From positions 186,001-250,000 of the forward strand of contig JADKBZ010000031.1 of the NCBI GenBank assembly GCA_016714815.1: a stretch of DNA of 64,000 nt, in the 5' to 3' direction. A program made the translations under genes and the position numbers. A model generated the notes under the pieces. It did no database searches, had not been told where the DNA came from, and saw only the letters and a program-made list of their open reading frames with translations. Source of the DNA: Holophagales bacterium (lineage in GTDB: Bacteria; Acidobacteriota; Thermoanaerobaculia; UBA5066). Shown in pieces: positions 44,159 through 52,295 of this stretch. The first letter of the stretch is position 1. Each line of letters starts with the position of its first letter.

Positions 44159-45055
44159 GTGATCGAAGCCCGCGGCCTCGTGAAGAGCTTCGGAACGCAC
44201 CCTGCGCTCCGGGGCATCGACCTCGACGTCGCTCGAGGAGAGCTCTTCGCCCTCATAGGCCCCGACGGCGCCGGCAAGACGACGCTCTTCCGCCTCGTCG
44301 CCGGCCTCATCACGCCGACGAAAGGGACCGTCCGGCGCGATCCGTCGGCGACCTTCGGTCTCGTCCCGCAGCGTTTCGCGCTCTACGAAGACCTCACGGT
44401 GGACGAGAACCTCGACCTGAGGGCCAGGCTCTACTCGGTGCCCGCACCCGAGGCCCGCCTCCGTTCCGCCGAGCTCCTCGACCGCGTCGGAATGGGCCCG
44501 TACGGCCGGCGCCTCGCGGGCGCGCTCTCCGGCGGGATGAAGCAGAAGCTCGCCCTCGTCGCCGCTCTCCTCACGCGGCCCGACCTCCTCCTGCTCGACG
44601 AGCCGACGACCGGGGTCGACCCGGTATCGCGACGGGAGTTCTGGCAGGTCCTGAACGAGCTGCACCACGGAGGGCTCACGATCCTCGTCTCCACGCCTTA
44701 CATGGACGAGGCCGAGTACGCGACCCGACTCGCGTTCCTCGACCAGGGACGTCTCCTCGCCCCCGGCACGCGCGACGAGATCCTCGCCGGGTACCCCCGG
44801 CCGCTCCTTGAGATCCTCTCCTCCGACCGCGTGGCGGTACGGGCGTGCCTCTCGACGGTCGCCGCCGTGGACGACATCTCGCTCTTCGGGACCCGCCTCC
44901 ACGTCCGGGGGGCGGAAGGCACCGGCCCCGAGGTCATCGACGCCGTCCGCGCGGCCCTGGCGGGGCTCGTCCCGCCCGACGGCGTCCGGCCGGTCGACCC
45001 CACGCTCGAAGACGCGTTCGTCCTCGCGGCCGAGGGCGACGGACTGGTGGCGTGA
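44159..45055 (+). CDS. ABC transporter ATPase 1 of the exporter
   Basis: GTG 44159 lies eight bases after the adaptor stop. The 298-residue protein is a single ABC domain: Walker A GPDGAGKTT, Q-loop FGLVPQRFALYEDL, signature LSGGMKQKLALVAALL, Walker B LLLLDEPTTGVDPVSRREFW and a switch region with Ser where His is usual (LVSTPYMDEAEYA). The C-terminal extension (VRPVDPTLEDAFVLA) is typical of YbhF-type ATPases. The H-loop difference suggests weaker hydrolysis, paired with the intact second ATPase. It corresponds to the first half of the fused YbhF/RbbA ATPases. Confidence 0.93.
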   Translation: MIEARGLVKSFGTHPALRGIDLDVARGELFALIGPDGAGKTTLFRLVAGLITPTKGTVRRDPSATFGLVPQRFALYEDLTVDENLDLRARLYSVPAPEARLRSAELLDRVGMGPYGRRLAGALSGGMKQKLALVAALLTRPDLLLLDEPTTGVDPVSRREFWQVLNELHHGGLTILVSTPYMDEAEYATRLAFLDQGRLLAPGTRDEILAGYPRPLLEILSSDRVAVRACLSTVAAVDDISLFGTRLHVRGAEGTGPEVIDAVRAALAGLVPPDGVRPVDPTLEDAFVLAAEGDGLVA

Positions 45056-46026
45056 TGACGGCGGCGGCGCCCCGACCCGTTCTCCCCCCGGAGATCTTCC
45101 TCCGCGCCGAGGGGCTCGTCCGGAAATTCGGCTCGTTCGTCGCGGTCAACGGCGTCACCTTCGACATCCCCCGCGGAAAGGTGTTCGGCTTCCTCGGGCC
45201 GAACGGCTCGGGCAAGTCGACCACGATCCGGATGCTCACCGGCCTCCTCGTCCCCACGGCCGGGACCGCCACGGCCTTCGGCGGCCTCGACGTGCGGCGG
45301 GACACCGAGCGGTGGAAGAGCCGCCTCGGCTACATGAGCCAGAAGTTCTCGCTCTACCACGACCTCTCCGTCCGGGAGAATCTCGAGTTCTTCGGGACGG
45401 TCTACGGCCTCGGGAGCCCGCAGCTCAGGGACCGGATCGACAGCCTCGCGGCGCGCCTCCACTTCACCAGGGTCCTCCCCGAAATCACGGATTCCCTCTC
45501 GACCGGAATGCGTCAGCGCGTCGCCCTCGCCGCGGCCCTCCTCCACGAGCCGGAGCTCCTCTTCCTGGACGAGCCGACGGGCGGCGTCGATCCGAGAGGC
45601 CGGCGCCTTTTCTGGGACCTGATCTACGAGCTCGCCGCCGAGCGCGGCATGACCGTTCTCGTGACGACCCACTACATGGACGAGGCCGAGCAGTGCGACA
45701 CGCTCGCCTTCATCCTCGAGGGGAACCTCATCGCCTCGGGCTCGCCCCACGATCTGAAAGCGTCGCTCTGCGACCGTCTCCTGGAGGTCCCCGCGGGCGC
45801 CGACCCGTTCGCCGCGCTCGCGCGGCTCCGGCGCGAGCCCGTCCTCGAGGACGCCTACCTGATGGGACTGCGACTGCGCGCCGTCGCCCGCCCCGGACGC
45901 ACGGCCGAGGCGCGAACGCTCCTCGCCCCGCTCGGGGCCGCGCGCGAGGCCGAGCCCTCGCTGGAGGACATCTTCGTGTCGCTCGCCCGGGGCCGTGCCG
46001 AGAAGAAAGAGAAGGTGGCCGCGTGA
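45055..46026 (+). CDS. ABC transporter ATPase 2 of the exporter
   Basis: ATG 45055 overlaps the previous TGA by one base. The 323-residue product has Walker A GPNGSGKST, Q-loop GYMSQKFSLYHDLSVREN, the variant signature LSTGMRQRVALAAALL, Walker B LLFLDEPTGGVDPRGRRLFW and an intact H-loop VLVTTHYMDEAEQCD. The C-terminal PSLEDIFVSLAR is the standard end of ABC-2 ATPases. Having LSTGM with a His switch complements LSGGM with a Ser switch in ATPase 1, so an asymmetric heterodimer is likely. Overlap with the permease start is GTGA. Confidence 0.94.
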   Translation: MTAAAPRPVLPPEIFLRAEGLVRKFGSFVAVNGVTFDIPRGKVFGFLGPNGSGKSTTIRMLTGLLVPTAGTATAFGGLDVRRDTERWKSRLGYMSQKFSLYHDLSVRENLEFFGTVYGLGSPQLRDRIDSLAARLHFTRVLPEITDSLSTGMRQRVALAAALLHEPELLFLDEPTGGVDPRGRRLFWDLIYELAAERGMTVLVTTHYMDEAEQCDTLAFILEGNLIASGSPHDLKASLCDRLLEVPAGADPFAALARLRREPVLEDAYLMGLRLRAVARPGRTAEARTLLAPLGAAREAEPSLEDIFVSLARGRAEKKEKVAA

Positions 46027-47138
46027 AGAGGCTCCTCGCCCTGACCCGCAAAGAGTTCCTCCAGCTGCGCCGGGACACGATCTCCGTCCGGATGATGGTG
46101 ATGGTCCCGATCATGCAGACGATGATCTTCGGCTACGCCATCAACTACGACGTCAAGCACCTGAAGACGGTCGTCTACGACGAGTGCCTCTCCTTCGACA
46201 GCCGGGAGCTCGTGGCCAAGATGACCGCGAGCGACTACTTCGAGGTCGTCGGCAACGTCCGCTCCCTCGCCGAGGTCCGCCAGACCCTCGACGCGGGGCA
46301 CGCCTCGGTCGCCCTCGTCATCGACCGCGAGTACGGCAAAGCCCGCCACCGCGGCACTCCGGCCCGGGCGCTCCTCATCGTGAACGCGTCGGACACGACG
46401 ACCGCCTCGCAGGCGATGTCGATCGCGGGTGGCATCTCGAACCAGCTCTCCGTTCAGACTCTCGCAAAGAAGGCCGGCTGGAAGGAGAAGGCCCCGCCGA
46501 TCGATCTGCGCGTCCGTCCCTGGTACAACCCCGACATGAGGACGGCGACGTTCATCATCCCGGGCCTCATCGCGATCATCCTCACGTTCACGCTCATCCA
46601 GTACACGGCGATGGCGATCGTGAGGGAGCGCGAGCGGGGGACGCTGGAGCAGCTCCAGGTCACGCCCGTCACCCGCCTCGAGATCATCCTCGGGAAGATC
46701 TTCCCGTTCGTCCTCATCGGGATCTTCCAGCTGACGCTGATCGTCCTCCTGATGAGGTTCCTCTTCCACGTCCCGATCGCCGGGAGCGTCGTCCAGCTCT
46801 ACCTCGCCGGACTCATCTTCATCGCCGCCGTCCTCGGTCTCGGGATGCTCCTCTCGACCATCGCGAAGACCCAGATGCAGGCGATGCAGCTTTCCTTCCT
46901 CTTCCTGCTCCCCTTCGTCTTCCTCTCGGGCTACGTCTTCCCCATCGACGGCATGCCGCTCTTCTTCCAGCTGATCACCTACGCGATTCCCGCCCGCTAC
47001 TTCATCGCGATCATCCGGGGCATCGTCCTCAGGGGAGCCAGCCTCGCGCAGCTCTGGGAGCCCCTCGCGGCCCTGACGGGCTTCACGGTCCTCATCGTCG
47101 CCCTCGCCGTCACGCGCTTCAAGAAAACCAACGACTGA
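46023..47138 (+). CDS. ABC-2 type permease (YbhS/YhhJ-like) of the exporter
   Basis: GTG 46023 overlaps ATPase 2 and gives 371 residues. The N-terminal KRLLALTRKEFLQLRRDTIS and helix MVMVPIMQTMIFGYAINYDV are followed by a periplasmic domain (VVYDECLSFDSRELVAKM). Five helices then follow from IIPGLIAIILTFTLIQYTAM, with the loop ERERGTLEQLQVTPVTRLEI and the segment FLSGYVFPIDGMPLFFQLIT, all hallmarks of the YbhS/YbhR/YhhJ group. Only one permease is present in this operon, so a homodimer is expected. It is the last gene before the inverted repeat at 47161. Confidence 0.94.
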   Translation: MKRLLALTRKEFLQLRRDTISVRMMVMVPIMQTMIFGYAINYDVKHLKTVVYDECLSFDSRELVAKMTASDYFEVVGNVRSLAEVRQTLDAGHASVALVIDREYGKARHRGTPARALLIVNASDTTTASQAMSIAGGISNQLSVQTLAKKAGWKEKAPPIDLRVRPWYNPDMRTATFIIPGLIAIILTFTLIQYTAMAIVRERERGTLEQLQVTPVTRLEIILGKIFPFVLIGIFQLTLIVLLMRFLFHVPIAGSVVQLYLAGLIFIAAVLGLGMLLSTIAKTQMQAMQLSFLFLLPFVFLSGYVFPIDGMPLFFQLITYAIPARYFIAIIRGIVLRGASLAQLWEPLAALTGFTVLIVALAVTRFKKTND

Positions 47139-47167
47139 AGGGACGGGGGTCTGAAGGGACGGGGGTC
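47136..47167 (+). repeat. Tandem duplication of a 16-base unit at the permease stop
   Basis: The unit TGAAGGGACGGGGGTC occurs twice in direct succession (47136-47151 and 47152-47167), starting with the permease stop codon. The second copy runs into the left arm of the large inverted repeat, so the two structures share bases 47161-47167. It looks like slippage or an insertion footprint of a mobile repeat. Confidence 0.85.
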
Positions 47168-47226
47168 TGGTCTACGCTCTACACTCTGCGCCTTCGCGCA
47201 GAGTGTAGAGCGTAGACCAGACCCCC
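47161..47226. repeat. Perfect 31-bp inverted repeat with 4-base loop (REP-like element or strong two-way terminator)
   Basis: Arms 47161-47191 and 47196-47226 are exact complements; the loop is CTTC. The left arm starts GGGGGTCTGGTCTACGCTCT. The element sits between convergent genes, where a terminator would be useful, but there is no T run on either side. The length, perfection and lower GC than surroundings suggest a dispersed REP/BIME-type element, possibly moved by a Y1 transposase encoded elsewhere. No second copy exists in this window. Confidence 0.85.
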
Positions 47227-47258
47227 TGGTATCGCCACCCCGGTATCCGGGATCCCCT

Positions 47259-48515
47259 TCAGGATCGCGCGATCTCGCGGAGGACCGTTCCGAGACGGTG
47301 GATCTCTTCGGGCGTGTTGTAGTGGACGGCGCCGACACGGACCATTCCGCCCGTCCCCTCGAGGCCGAGGCGCTCCGTGACGCCGACCGCGTAGTAGTTG
47401 CCGTCCCAGACCCGGAAGCCGCGCCGGCCGAGCTCTTCGGCGATCGCCCGCGGGGAGTGTCCGGACAGCGTGAAGGAGAAGGTCGGGACCCTCTCGTCGA
47501 AGCGGAGCGGATCGGTGAGGCCCCGCACGGCGAGACCCGGAACGGCGTCGAGCGCCTCGAGCAGCGCCCGCGAAAGCGTCGCCTCGTAGGCGCGGATCGC
47601 CGTCATCGCCGACGCGAGCGCCGGCCGGCGTCCTTCGTGGCGGCCCGCGAGAGCGGGGAGGGCGTCGCCGCCGAAGCTCTCCCCCACCCACGCGAGGTAC
47701 TCGAGGGCACCGAGCGTCCCGGCGATCGCCTCGAAGCTCTGCGTCCCGGTTTCCCAGCGGTCGGGCGGCGCGTCGCCCGCGGGGCGGACCTTATAGGCGA
47801 ACGTCCGCTCCAGGAGATCGTACCGGCCCCAGAGAATCCCGAGGTGCGGCCCGAAGAACTTGTAGGCCGAGCAGGCGAGGAAATCGGCCCCGGCGAGCGC
47901 GACGTCGATCGGGCCGTGCGGGGCGTAGTGGACCGCGTCGACGTAGAGGAGCGCCCCCGCCGCGTGGGCCGCTTCCGCCGCGCCCGCGACGTCGTTCACC
48001 GTCCCGACGGAGTTCGAGGCCCAGCCGACCGCCACGAGCTTCGTCCTCTCGCAGACGAGGGACCGGAGGTGCTCCACGTTCCACGTGCAGTCGGCCGGGT
48101 CGAAATCGAGCCAGCGCACCGTCGCGCCGCGGTCCGCGGCCGCCAGGAGCCAGGGCGAGACGTTCGCGTCGTGGTCGAGGCGCGTCAGGACGATCTCGTC
48201 CCCCGGCTTCCATTCGCGCGAGAGGCTTCGCGCCATCTGGAACGTCAGCGTCGTCATGTTCGGACCGAAGGCGATCTCCTCGGGCCGCGCCGCGCCGAGG
48301 AAGTCGGCCACCGCCGATCGCGCCCCGGCGACCACCTCGTCGGAGGCCCGGCTCGTCGGGAAGGCCCCGCCGTGGTTCGCGTTCGTCTCGTGGAGGTACC
48401 GGACGATCCTGTCGGTCACCGCGCGGGGAACCTGGGTGCCGCCCGGGTTGTCGAGGATCACGTCGCCGGAGGCGAGGGCCGGAAAGCGGGAGCGGATCGC
48501 TTCGAGATCGAGCAT
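47259..48515 (-). CDS. Cysteine desulfurase-like class V aminotransferase
   Basis: The 418-residue protein has DNPGGTQVPRAVTDRIVRYL at the N-terminus, the cofactor-phosphate region GPNMTTLTFQMARSLSREW, HDANVSPWL, the Asp in LLYVDAVHYAPHGPIDV and the PLP lysine in LACSAYKFFGPHLGILWGR. WETGTQSFEAIAGTLGALEY and the C-terminal WDGNYYAVGVTERLGL match the cysteine-desulfurase-like (VC1184-type) subgroup. The mobile Cys loop of IscS/SufS is not seen, so true sulfur donation is uncertain. It is on the opposite strand from the export operon and not part of it. Confidence 0.9.
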   Translation of the reverse strand: MLDLEAIRSRFPALASGDVILDNPGGTQVPRAVTDRIVRYLHETNANHGGAFPTSRASDEVVAGARSAVADFLGAARPEEIAFGPNMTTLTFQMARSLSREWKPGDEIVLTRLDHDANVSPWLLAAADRGATVRWLDFDPADCTWNVEHLRSLVCERTKLVAVGWASNSVGTVNDVAGAAEAAHAAGALLYVDAVHYAPHGPIDVALAGADFLACSAYKFFGPHLGILWGRYDLLERTFAYKVRPAGDAPPDRWETGTQSFEAIAGTLGALEYLAWVGESFGGDALPALAGRHEGRRPALASAMTAIRAYEATLSRALLEALDAVPGLAVRGLTDPLRFDERVPTFSFTLSGHSPRAIAEELGRRGFRVWDGNYYAVGVTERLGLEGTGGMVRVGAVHYNTPEEIHRLGTVLREIARS

Positions 48516-48538
48516 CCCGAAAGGTTAGCGCGGATGGG

Positions 48539-49894
48539 TCAGGAGCGCTTCCTCTCCTTCGCGAGCCTTCCGCGCAGGGCGTGCAGCTCGTCGAGACGCC
48601 TCTTCATGTCGACCTCGCGCCCCGCGCCCTTCGGCACGTAGTAGCGATGCCCCGCGACGGCGTCCGGGAGGCACGTCAGCCCGGCCGTCCCCTCCGCCGT
48701 GTCGTGCGCGTAGACGTACCCCGCCCCGTACCCTTCGGACTTCATCATCGTCGTCGGCGCGTTCAGGATCGCCTTCGGCGGCGGCTCGTTCGGACGGGCG
48801 GCGACCTCCTTCGCCGCGGCGGAGTAGGCCGTGTAGAGGGCGTTCGACTTGGGAGCGAGCGCGAGGTAGACCGCCGCCTCGGCGAGCGCGAGCGCCCCTT
48901 CGGGCATCCCGAGGAAGTGGACGGCGTCCCGGGCTGCGAGGGCGAGCCGGAGCGCGTTCGGGTCGGCGAGCCCGACGTCCTCGGTCGAGGCCCTCACGAG
49001 CCGGCGAGCGACGAAGAGCGGGTCCTCCCCCGCTTCCAGCATCCGCGCGAGCCAGTAGATCGACGCGTCGGCGTCCGAATCGCGGATCGACTTGTGGAGC
49101 GCCGAGATCAGGTTGTAGTGCTCTTCCCCCGACTTGTCGAAGAGGAGCGACTTGCGCGAGTAGATCTCCCCGAGGAGCTCCGCCGTCAGGATCGCCCCCT
49201 CGCCAGCGTGGTCCGCTGCGGTCTCGAGGGCGTTCAGGGCCCGCCGGGCGTCGCCGTCGGAGAAGCCGACGAGCCAGTCGACCGCCCCTTCCCCGAGCGT
49301 GACTCTCCCGCCGAGCCCGCGCCCGGGCTCTTCCGCGGCGCGCCGGAGGATCTCCGCGAGGTCGTCCCTGGAGAGGGGCGGCAGGACGACGACGCGCATC
49401 CGCGAAAGGAGGGCTCCGTTCAGCTCGAACGACGGGTTCTCGGTCGTCGCGCCGACGAGCGTCGCCGCGCCCGATTCCACGTACGGCAGGAAGACGTCCT
49501 GCTGGGCCCGGTTGAAGCGGTGGATCTCGTCGACGAAAAGGAGCGTCTTCTCTCCGCGCGCGGCGAGCCGCCGAGACTCCTCGAGGACCTCGCGGATCTC
49601 CTTCACTCCGGCGATGACGGCGGAGAAGGCGAGGAACCGGGACTTCGTCCGGGCCGCGATGATCCTCGCGAGCGTCGTCTTGCCGGTTCCGGGAGGTCCC
49701 CAGAGGACGAGGGACGGGACCCGGTCGGCCGCGATCGCCCGGCCGAGGAGCGACGCGGGGCCCGCGACCGACGCCGGCAGCCGCATTTCCGGGAGGTCGC
49801 GCGGCCGGCACCGCTCGGCCAGCGGCGCCACGGAGGGCGCCGCTGGCCGATCCGGAAGCGGCTCGTCGAAGAGGTCGCCGCTCTGCGGCTTCAC
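48539..49894 (-). CDS. rarA: RarA/MgsA replication-associated AAA+ ATPase
   Basis: GTG 49894 overlaps the TPR gene stop and gives 451 residues. The N-terminus starts KPQSGDLFDEPLPD, then PLAERCRPRDLPEM, Walker A LWGPPGTGKTTLARI, FSAVIAGVKEIREVLEESR, Walker B TLLFVDEIHRFNRAQQD, sensor 1 LVGATTENPSFELNGALLSR and sensor 2 FSDGDARRALNALE. The C-terminal tetramerisation part has HYNLISALHKSIRDSDADAS and ASTEDVGLADPNAL, both strongly conserved in RarA. It acts at stalled replication forks. Confidence 0.95.
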   Translation of the reverse strand: MKPQSGDLFDEPLPDRPAAPSVAPLAERCRPRDLPEMRLPASVAGPASLLGRAIAADRVPSLVLWGPPGTGKTTLARIIAARTKSRFLAFSAVIAGVKEIREVLEESRRLAARGEKTLLFVDEIHRFNRAQQDVFLPYVESGAATLVGATTENPSFELNGALLSRMRVVVLPPLSRDDLAEILRRAAEEPGRGLGGRVTLGEGAVDWLVGFSDGDARRALNALETAADHAGEGAILTAELLGEIYSRKSLLFDKSGEEHYNLISALHKSIRDSDADASIYWLARMLEAGEDPLFVARRLVRASTEDVGLADPNALRLALAARDAVHFLGMPEGALALAEAAVYLALAPKSNALYTAYSAAAKEVAARPNEPPPKAILNAPTTMMKSEGYGAGYVYAHDTAEGTAGLTCLPDAVAGHRYYVPKGAGREVDMKRRLDELHALRGRLAKERKRS

Positions 49895-50631
49895 TTCTCG
49901 GCGTGAACGGCGCCGATCTGCTGCTCGAGCCCCTGCAGGACCGGGAGGCCGGGATGCTCCGCCTTCAGGCGCGCGAACGCGGCGTTCGCCCCGGCGTGGT
50001 CGTGCTTGTCCATGGCGAGGACGATGACCTCGTTGTAGAGCGACTGCCAGTGCCTGGGATCGGCCGCCCGGGCCTTGCGGAAGAGCTCCAGGGCCTTGTC
50101 GAGCTGCCCTTCGTTCCGGTAGGCGGTCCCGAGATCCGTCATGACGTTCACGTCGTTCGGGTTGATTTTCAGCGCCTTCTCGTAGGCGTCGACCGCCTGC
50201 GCGAATTCCCGGGCGTCGTAGGCCGCGTTTCCGAGGTGGACGAGCGCGTCGTAGTCGCCCGGCTTCGCCGCGACGACGGACTGCGCGGCCTGCAGCTGCT
50301 GTCTGGCGGCGGCGTCCGTTCCGGGCATCGAGGACATCCCGGCCGTCCCGGGCATGCCGGCCGGCGGTTCGCTCATCGGCGGCGCCCCGGACATGCCGGC
50401 CTGCGGGCCGGACCCCATCGCGGGAACGGCCGTCGCCGCGGGATGGCGCCCATCGAGGGAAACCCACGCACCGGCAAAGCCGACGAGCGCCCCGAGGGCT
50501 GCAAAGAGAATCCTGTCGCCCCATCGGGACTGCGCCGTGGCGGCCTGAGGAGCGGCCTGATTCCGTCGGCCCTCGCTTCGGGACGCCTGCCGCTGGGCGG
50601 GCGGAGGAGGAAGGTGATCGTCGTGGCTCAG
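49891..50631 (-). CDS. Membrane-anchored TPR protein (CTG start proposed)
   Basis: No ATG, GTG or TTG lies in frame before the membrane helix. CTG 50631 overlaps the upstream TGA as CTGA and has GGAGG six bases before it, so I start there (SHDDHLPPPPAQRQA). The 246-residue protein has a Pro/Gln/Arg-rich cytoplasmic head, one helix (ILFAALGALVGFAGAWVSL), a Gly/Met/Pro-rich linker and three TPR units. These include DYDALVHLGNAAYDAREFAQ, NDVNVMTDLGTAYRNEGQLD and HWQSLYNEVIVLAMDKHDHA. It resembles CycH/NrfG-like scaffolds, but the partner is not evident. It is coupled to the secreted protein upstream and to rarA downstream. Confidence 0.85.
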   Translation of the reverse strand: MSHDDHLPPPPAQRQASRSEGRRNQAAPQAATAQSRWGDRILFAALGALVGFAGAWVSLDGRHPAATAVPAMGSGPQAGMSGAPPMSEPPAGMPGTAGMSSMPGTDAAARQQLQAAQSVVAAKPGDYDALVHLGNAAYDAREFAQAVDAYEKALKINPNDVNVMTDLGTAYRNEGQLDKALELFRKARAADPRHWQSLYNEVIVLAMDKHDHAGANAAFARLKAEHPGLPVLQGLEQQIGAVHAEK

Positions 50632-51386
50632 GGGGAACCTCCATCTTCTTCTTCGTCGGGAAGCAGCGTGGCCGACCAGGTCCCGGCGACCGGTCCGACC
50701 GACGGCGCGATGGCCGTCGCTTCCCACGTACCTGTGATCCGTTTTCCAAGGGTCTGGACGCGCCCGTAGAACGTCGCGTCGAAGCCGCGCTCGGAGTCGA
50801 TCCGCTGGATCGATACCTTGTCGCCGATGAAGGTCCCCCGGAGCGAGCCGCGGAACTCTCCGTCGAGAACGTAGTCCCCGGAGATGAGCGTCCCGTCGAG
50901 AACGAGCCGGTAGACGCCTCTGCGCCCTCCCGGGTCGATGATGGTCTGCCAACGCCCCGTCACGGGGTCGGCGGGCCGACGGGAAACCGAGCGCCGCCGG
51001 ACGATCTCTTCCTGGAGCAGGGCGATCCGCTGCGCCCTGTCGAGAAGGCGGGAGACGGCCGCCCGGCGGATCTCCTGGGCGGCACGGGCCCTGGCCTCGG
51101 CCTCCACAACGCGCTCTTCGTCGTCCCTGAGGTCGGCGACCTGGGGCTCGCCACCTCGCAGGGAGTCGAGAAGCCTCTGCCGGACGGCCGATGCCGCCGC
51201 GTCGCTGCGCGAAGCCGCCGCGGTGAGCCGGTCGACCTCGATCAGGTCGACGATCCGGGCCTTTCGTTCGAGATCGAGAGCCACGAGGAGGCTCTCCATC
51301 GAGGGGTCCGGCCTCGCCGCGGTTGCCACGGCGGGCAGGCCCAGAAGGAGGGCCAGAAGGAGACCGGCCGACACTCGGTTCGACAT
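50628..51386 (-). CDS. Secreted protein of unknown function
   Basis: ATG 51386 gives 252 residues with a signal peptide (VSAGLLLALLLGLPAVATA). Residues about 28-125 are a long charged helical region (LEVDR..., RDDEERVVEAEARARAAQEI), probably coiled coil. A beta-rich C-terminal part follows, with GRWQTIIDPGGRRGVYRLVL, ISGDYVLDGEFRGSLRGTFI and ITGTWEATA, which reads like a repeated G-x-W/Y small beta-barrel or lipocalin-like unit. I do not recognise a named family. Its stop overlaps the start of the TPR gene, so a joint role is likely. Confidence 0.8.
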   Translation of the reverse strand: MSNRVSAGLLLALLLGLPAVATAARPDPSMESLLVALDLERKARIVDLIEVDRLTAAASRSDAAASAVRQRLLDSLRGGEPQVADLRDDEERVVEAEARARAAQEIRRAAVSRLLDRAQRIALLQEEIVRRRSVSRRPADPVTGRWQTIIDPGGRRGVYRLVLDGTLISGDYVLDGEFRGSLRGTFIGDKVSIQRIDSERGFDATFYGRVQTLGKRITGTWEATAIAPSVGPVAGTWSATLLPDEEEDGGSP

Positions 51387-51435
51387 CGTGACGACTATAC
51401 GGGAGCGGGGGGGCCGGCGTCTCCGCCCCGGGGGC

Positions 51436-51957
51436 TCAGCGCGGAGAAGGACCGAGGCTGCGACGCCGGGCGACCGACCGGTCGAGCGCCCGCTCGACGT
51501 CCAGGTCGACCTCTGCCTCCGCGGCTCCGCTGACCTGGGCGATCTCGGAGACGATGAGGTAACGAGCCCGTTCGTACATCTTCTTCTCGCGGAAGGAGAG
51601 CGTCTTCTGCTTCTGGACCCAGTTGAGATTCTTCAGGACGTCGGCGATGTCCGGCAGCTGGCCCGAGCGCATCTTGTCGAGGTTCTGCTTGAAGCGCCCT
51701 TTCCAGTCGCCGTTCGACTGGAAGCTGCCGTCCTCGAGGACCTTGAAGACGACGTTGACGTCCTGCCGCCGGGTCAGGGGCCTGAGGCCCACCCGGTCGG
51801 AGTTTCCCACCGGAACCACGACTCGCGAGTTGTTGGCGAGGAGCCGGACCTGATAGCAGGGGTGAGCACGGCCGTCGAAGAGCGAGTCTTCGACAGTCTC
51901 AACGACTCCCACACCGTGGTTCGGGTAGACGAGCTTATCGCCGATGCTGAAAACCAC
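51436..51957 (-). CDS. carD: CarD-family transcription regulator
   Basis: The 173-residue protein begins MVFSIGDKLVYPNHGVGVVE, the RNA-polymerase-interacting domain typical of CarD/CdnL. It continues with YQVRLLANNSRVVVPVGNSD and the helical DNA-binding part with WKGRFKQNLDKMRSGQLPDI, DVLKNLNWVQKQKTLSFREK and MYERARYLIVSEIAQVSG. It binds the polymerase beta subunit and stabilises open complexes at promoters such as those of rRNA genes. The Trp and basic residues expected for DNA contact are present. Confidence 0.95.
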   Translation of the reverse strand: MVFSIGDKLVYPNHGVGVVETVEDSLFDGRAHPCYQVRLLANNSRVVVPVGNSDRVGLRPLTRRQDVNVVFKVLEDGSFQSNGDWKGRFKQNLDKMRSGQLPDIADVLKNLNWVQKQKTLSFREKKMYERARYLIVSEIAQVSGAAEAEVDLDVERALDRSVARRRSLGPSPR

Positions 51958-52080
51958 CGGATCCGCCTCCTGCGCTATCGGACACTAGGTTACGCGGCCG
52001 GGCGCCGGGGGTCAATGGGAGGTCGAGGGCTGGCCCGATCAAGGCCTCCAGGAGCCACCAGACCTTGCAGGGGAATTTGA

Positions 52081-52166
52081 TGGTACCGGAGGAGGGACTC
52101 GAACCCTCATGACCCGGAGGTCGGGGGATTTTGAGTCCCCTGCGTCTGCCGTTCCGCCACTCCGGC
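52081..52166 (-). tRNA. tRNA-Leu (anticodon CAA)
   Basis: Reading the minus strand from 52166, the acceptor arm GCCGGAG pairs with CTCCGGT, followed by the discriminator A and an encoded CCA (52083-52081). The anticodon stem GGGGA/TCCCC closes a loop CTCAAAA, so the anticodon is CAA. The long variable arm (CGACCTCCGGGTCATG) and the T arm GAGGG TTCGAGT CCCTC are typical of class II tRNA-Leu. Total length is 86 bases. Confidence 0.96.
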
Positions 52167-52295
52167 GCGGGCGGGGAGTCTAGCAGCGTCGGTCCGGGTT
52201 CGGTCGTACCGGATCGAGGTCAGGAGAGGGCTCGCCGCGTCCGGTCGCCGGGATTCCGCCGCTCGTGGTGTCGTCCGCGAAGACCCGAGTCCGGA

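Noticed and set aside
47259..48515. The class V aminotransferase as a peptide-modifying enzyme of the NHLP/export operon
   Set aside because: It is on the other strand beyond an inverted repeat and belongs to a common stand-alone family.
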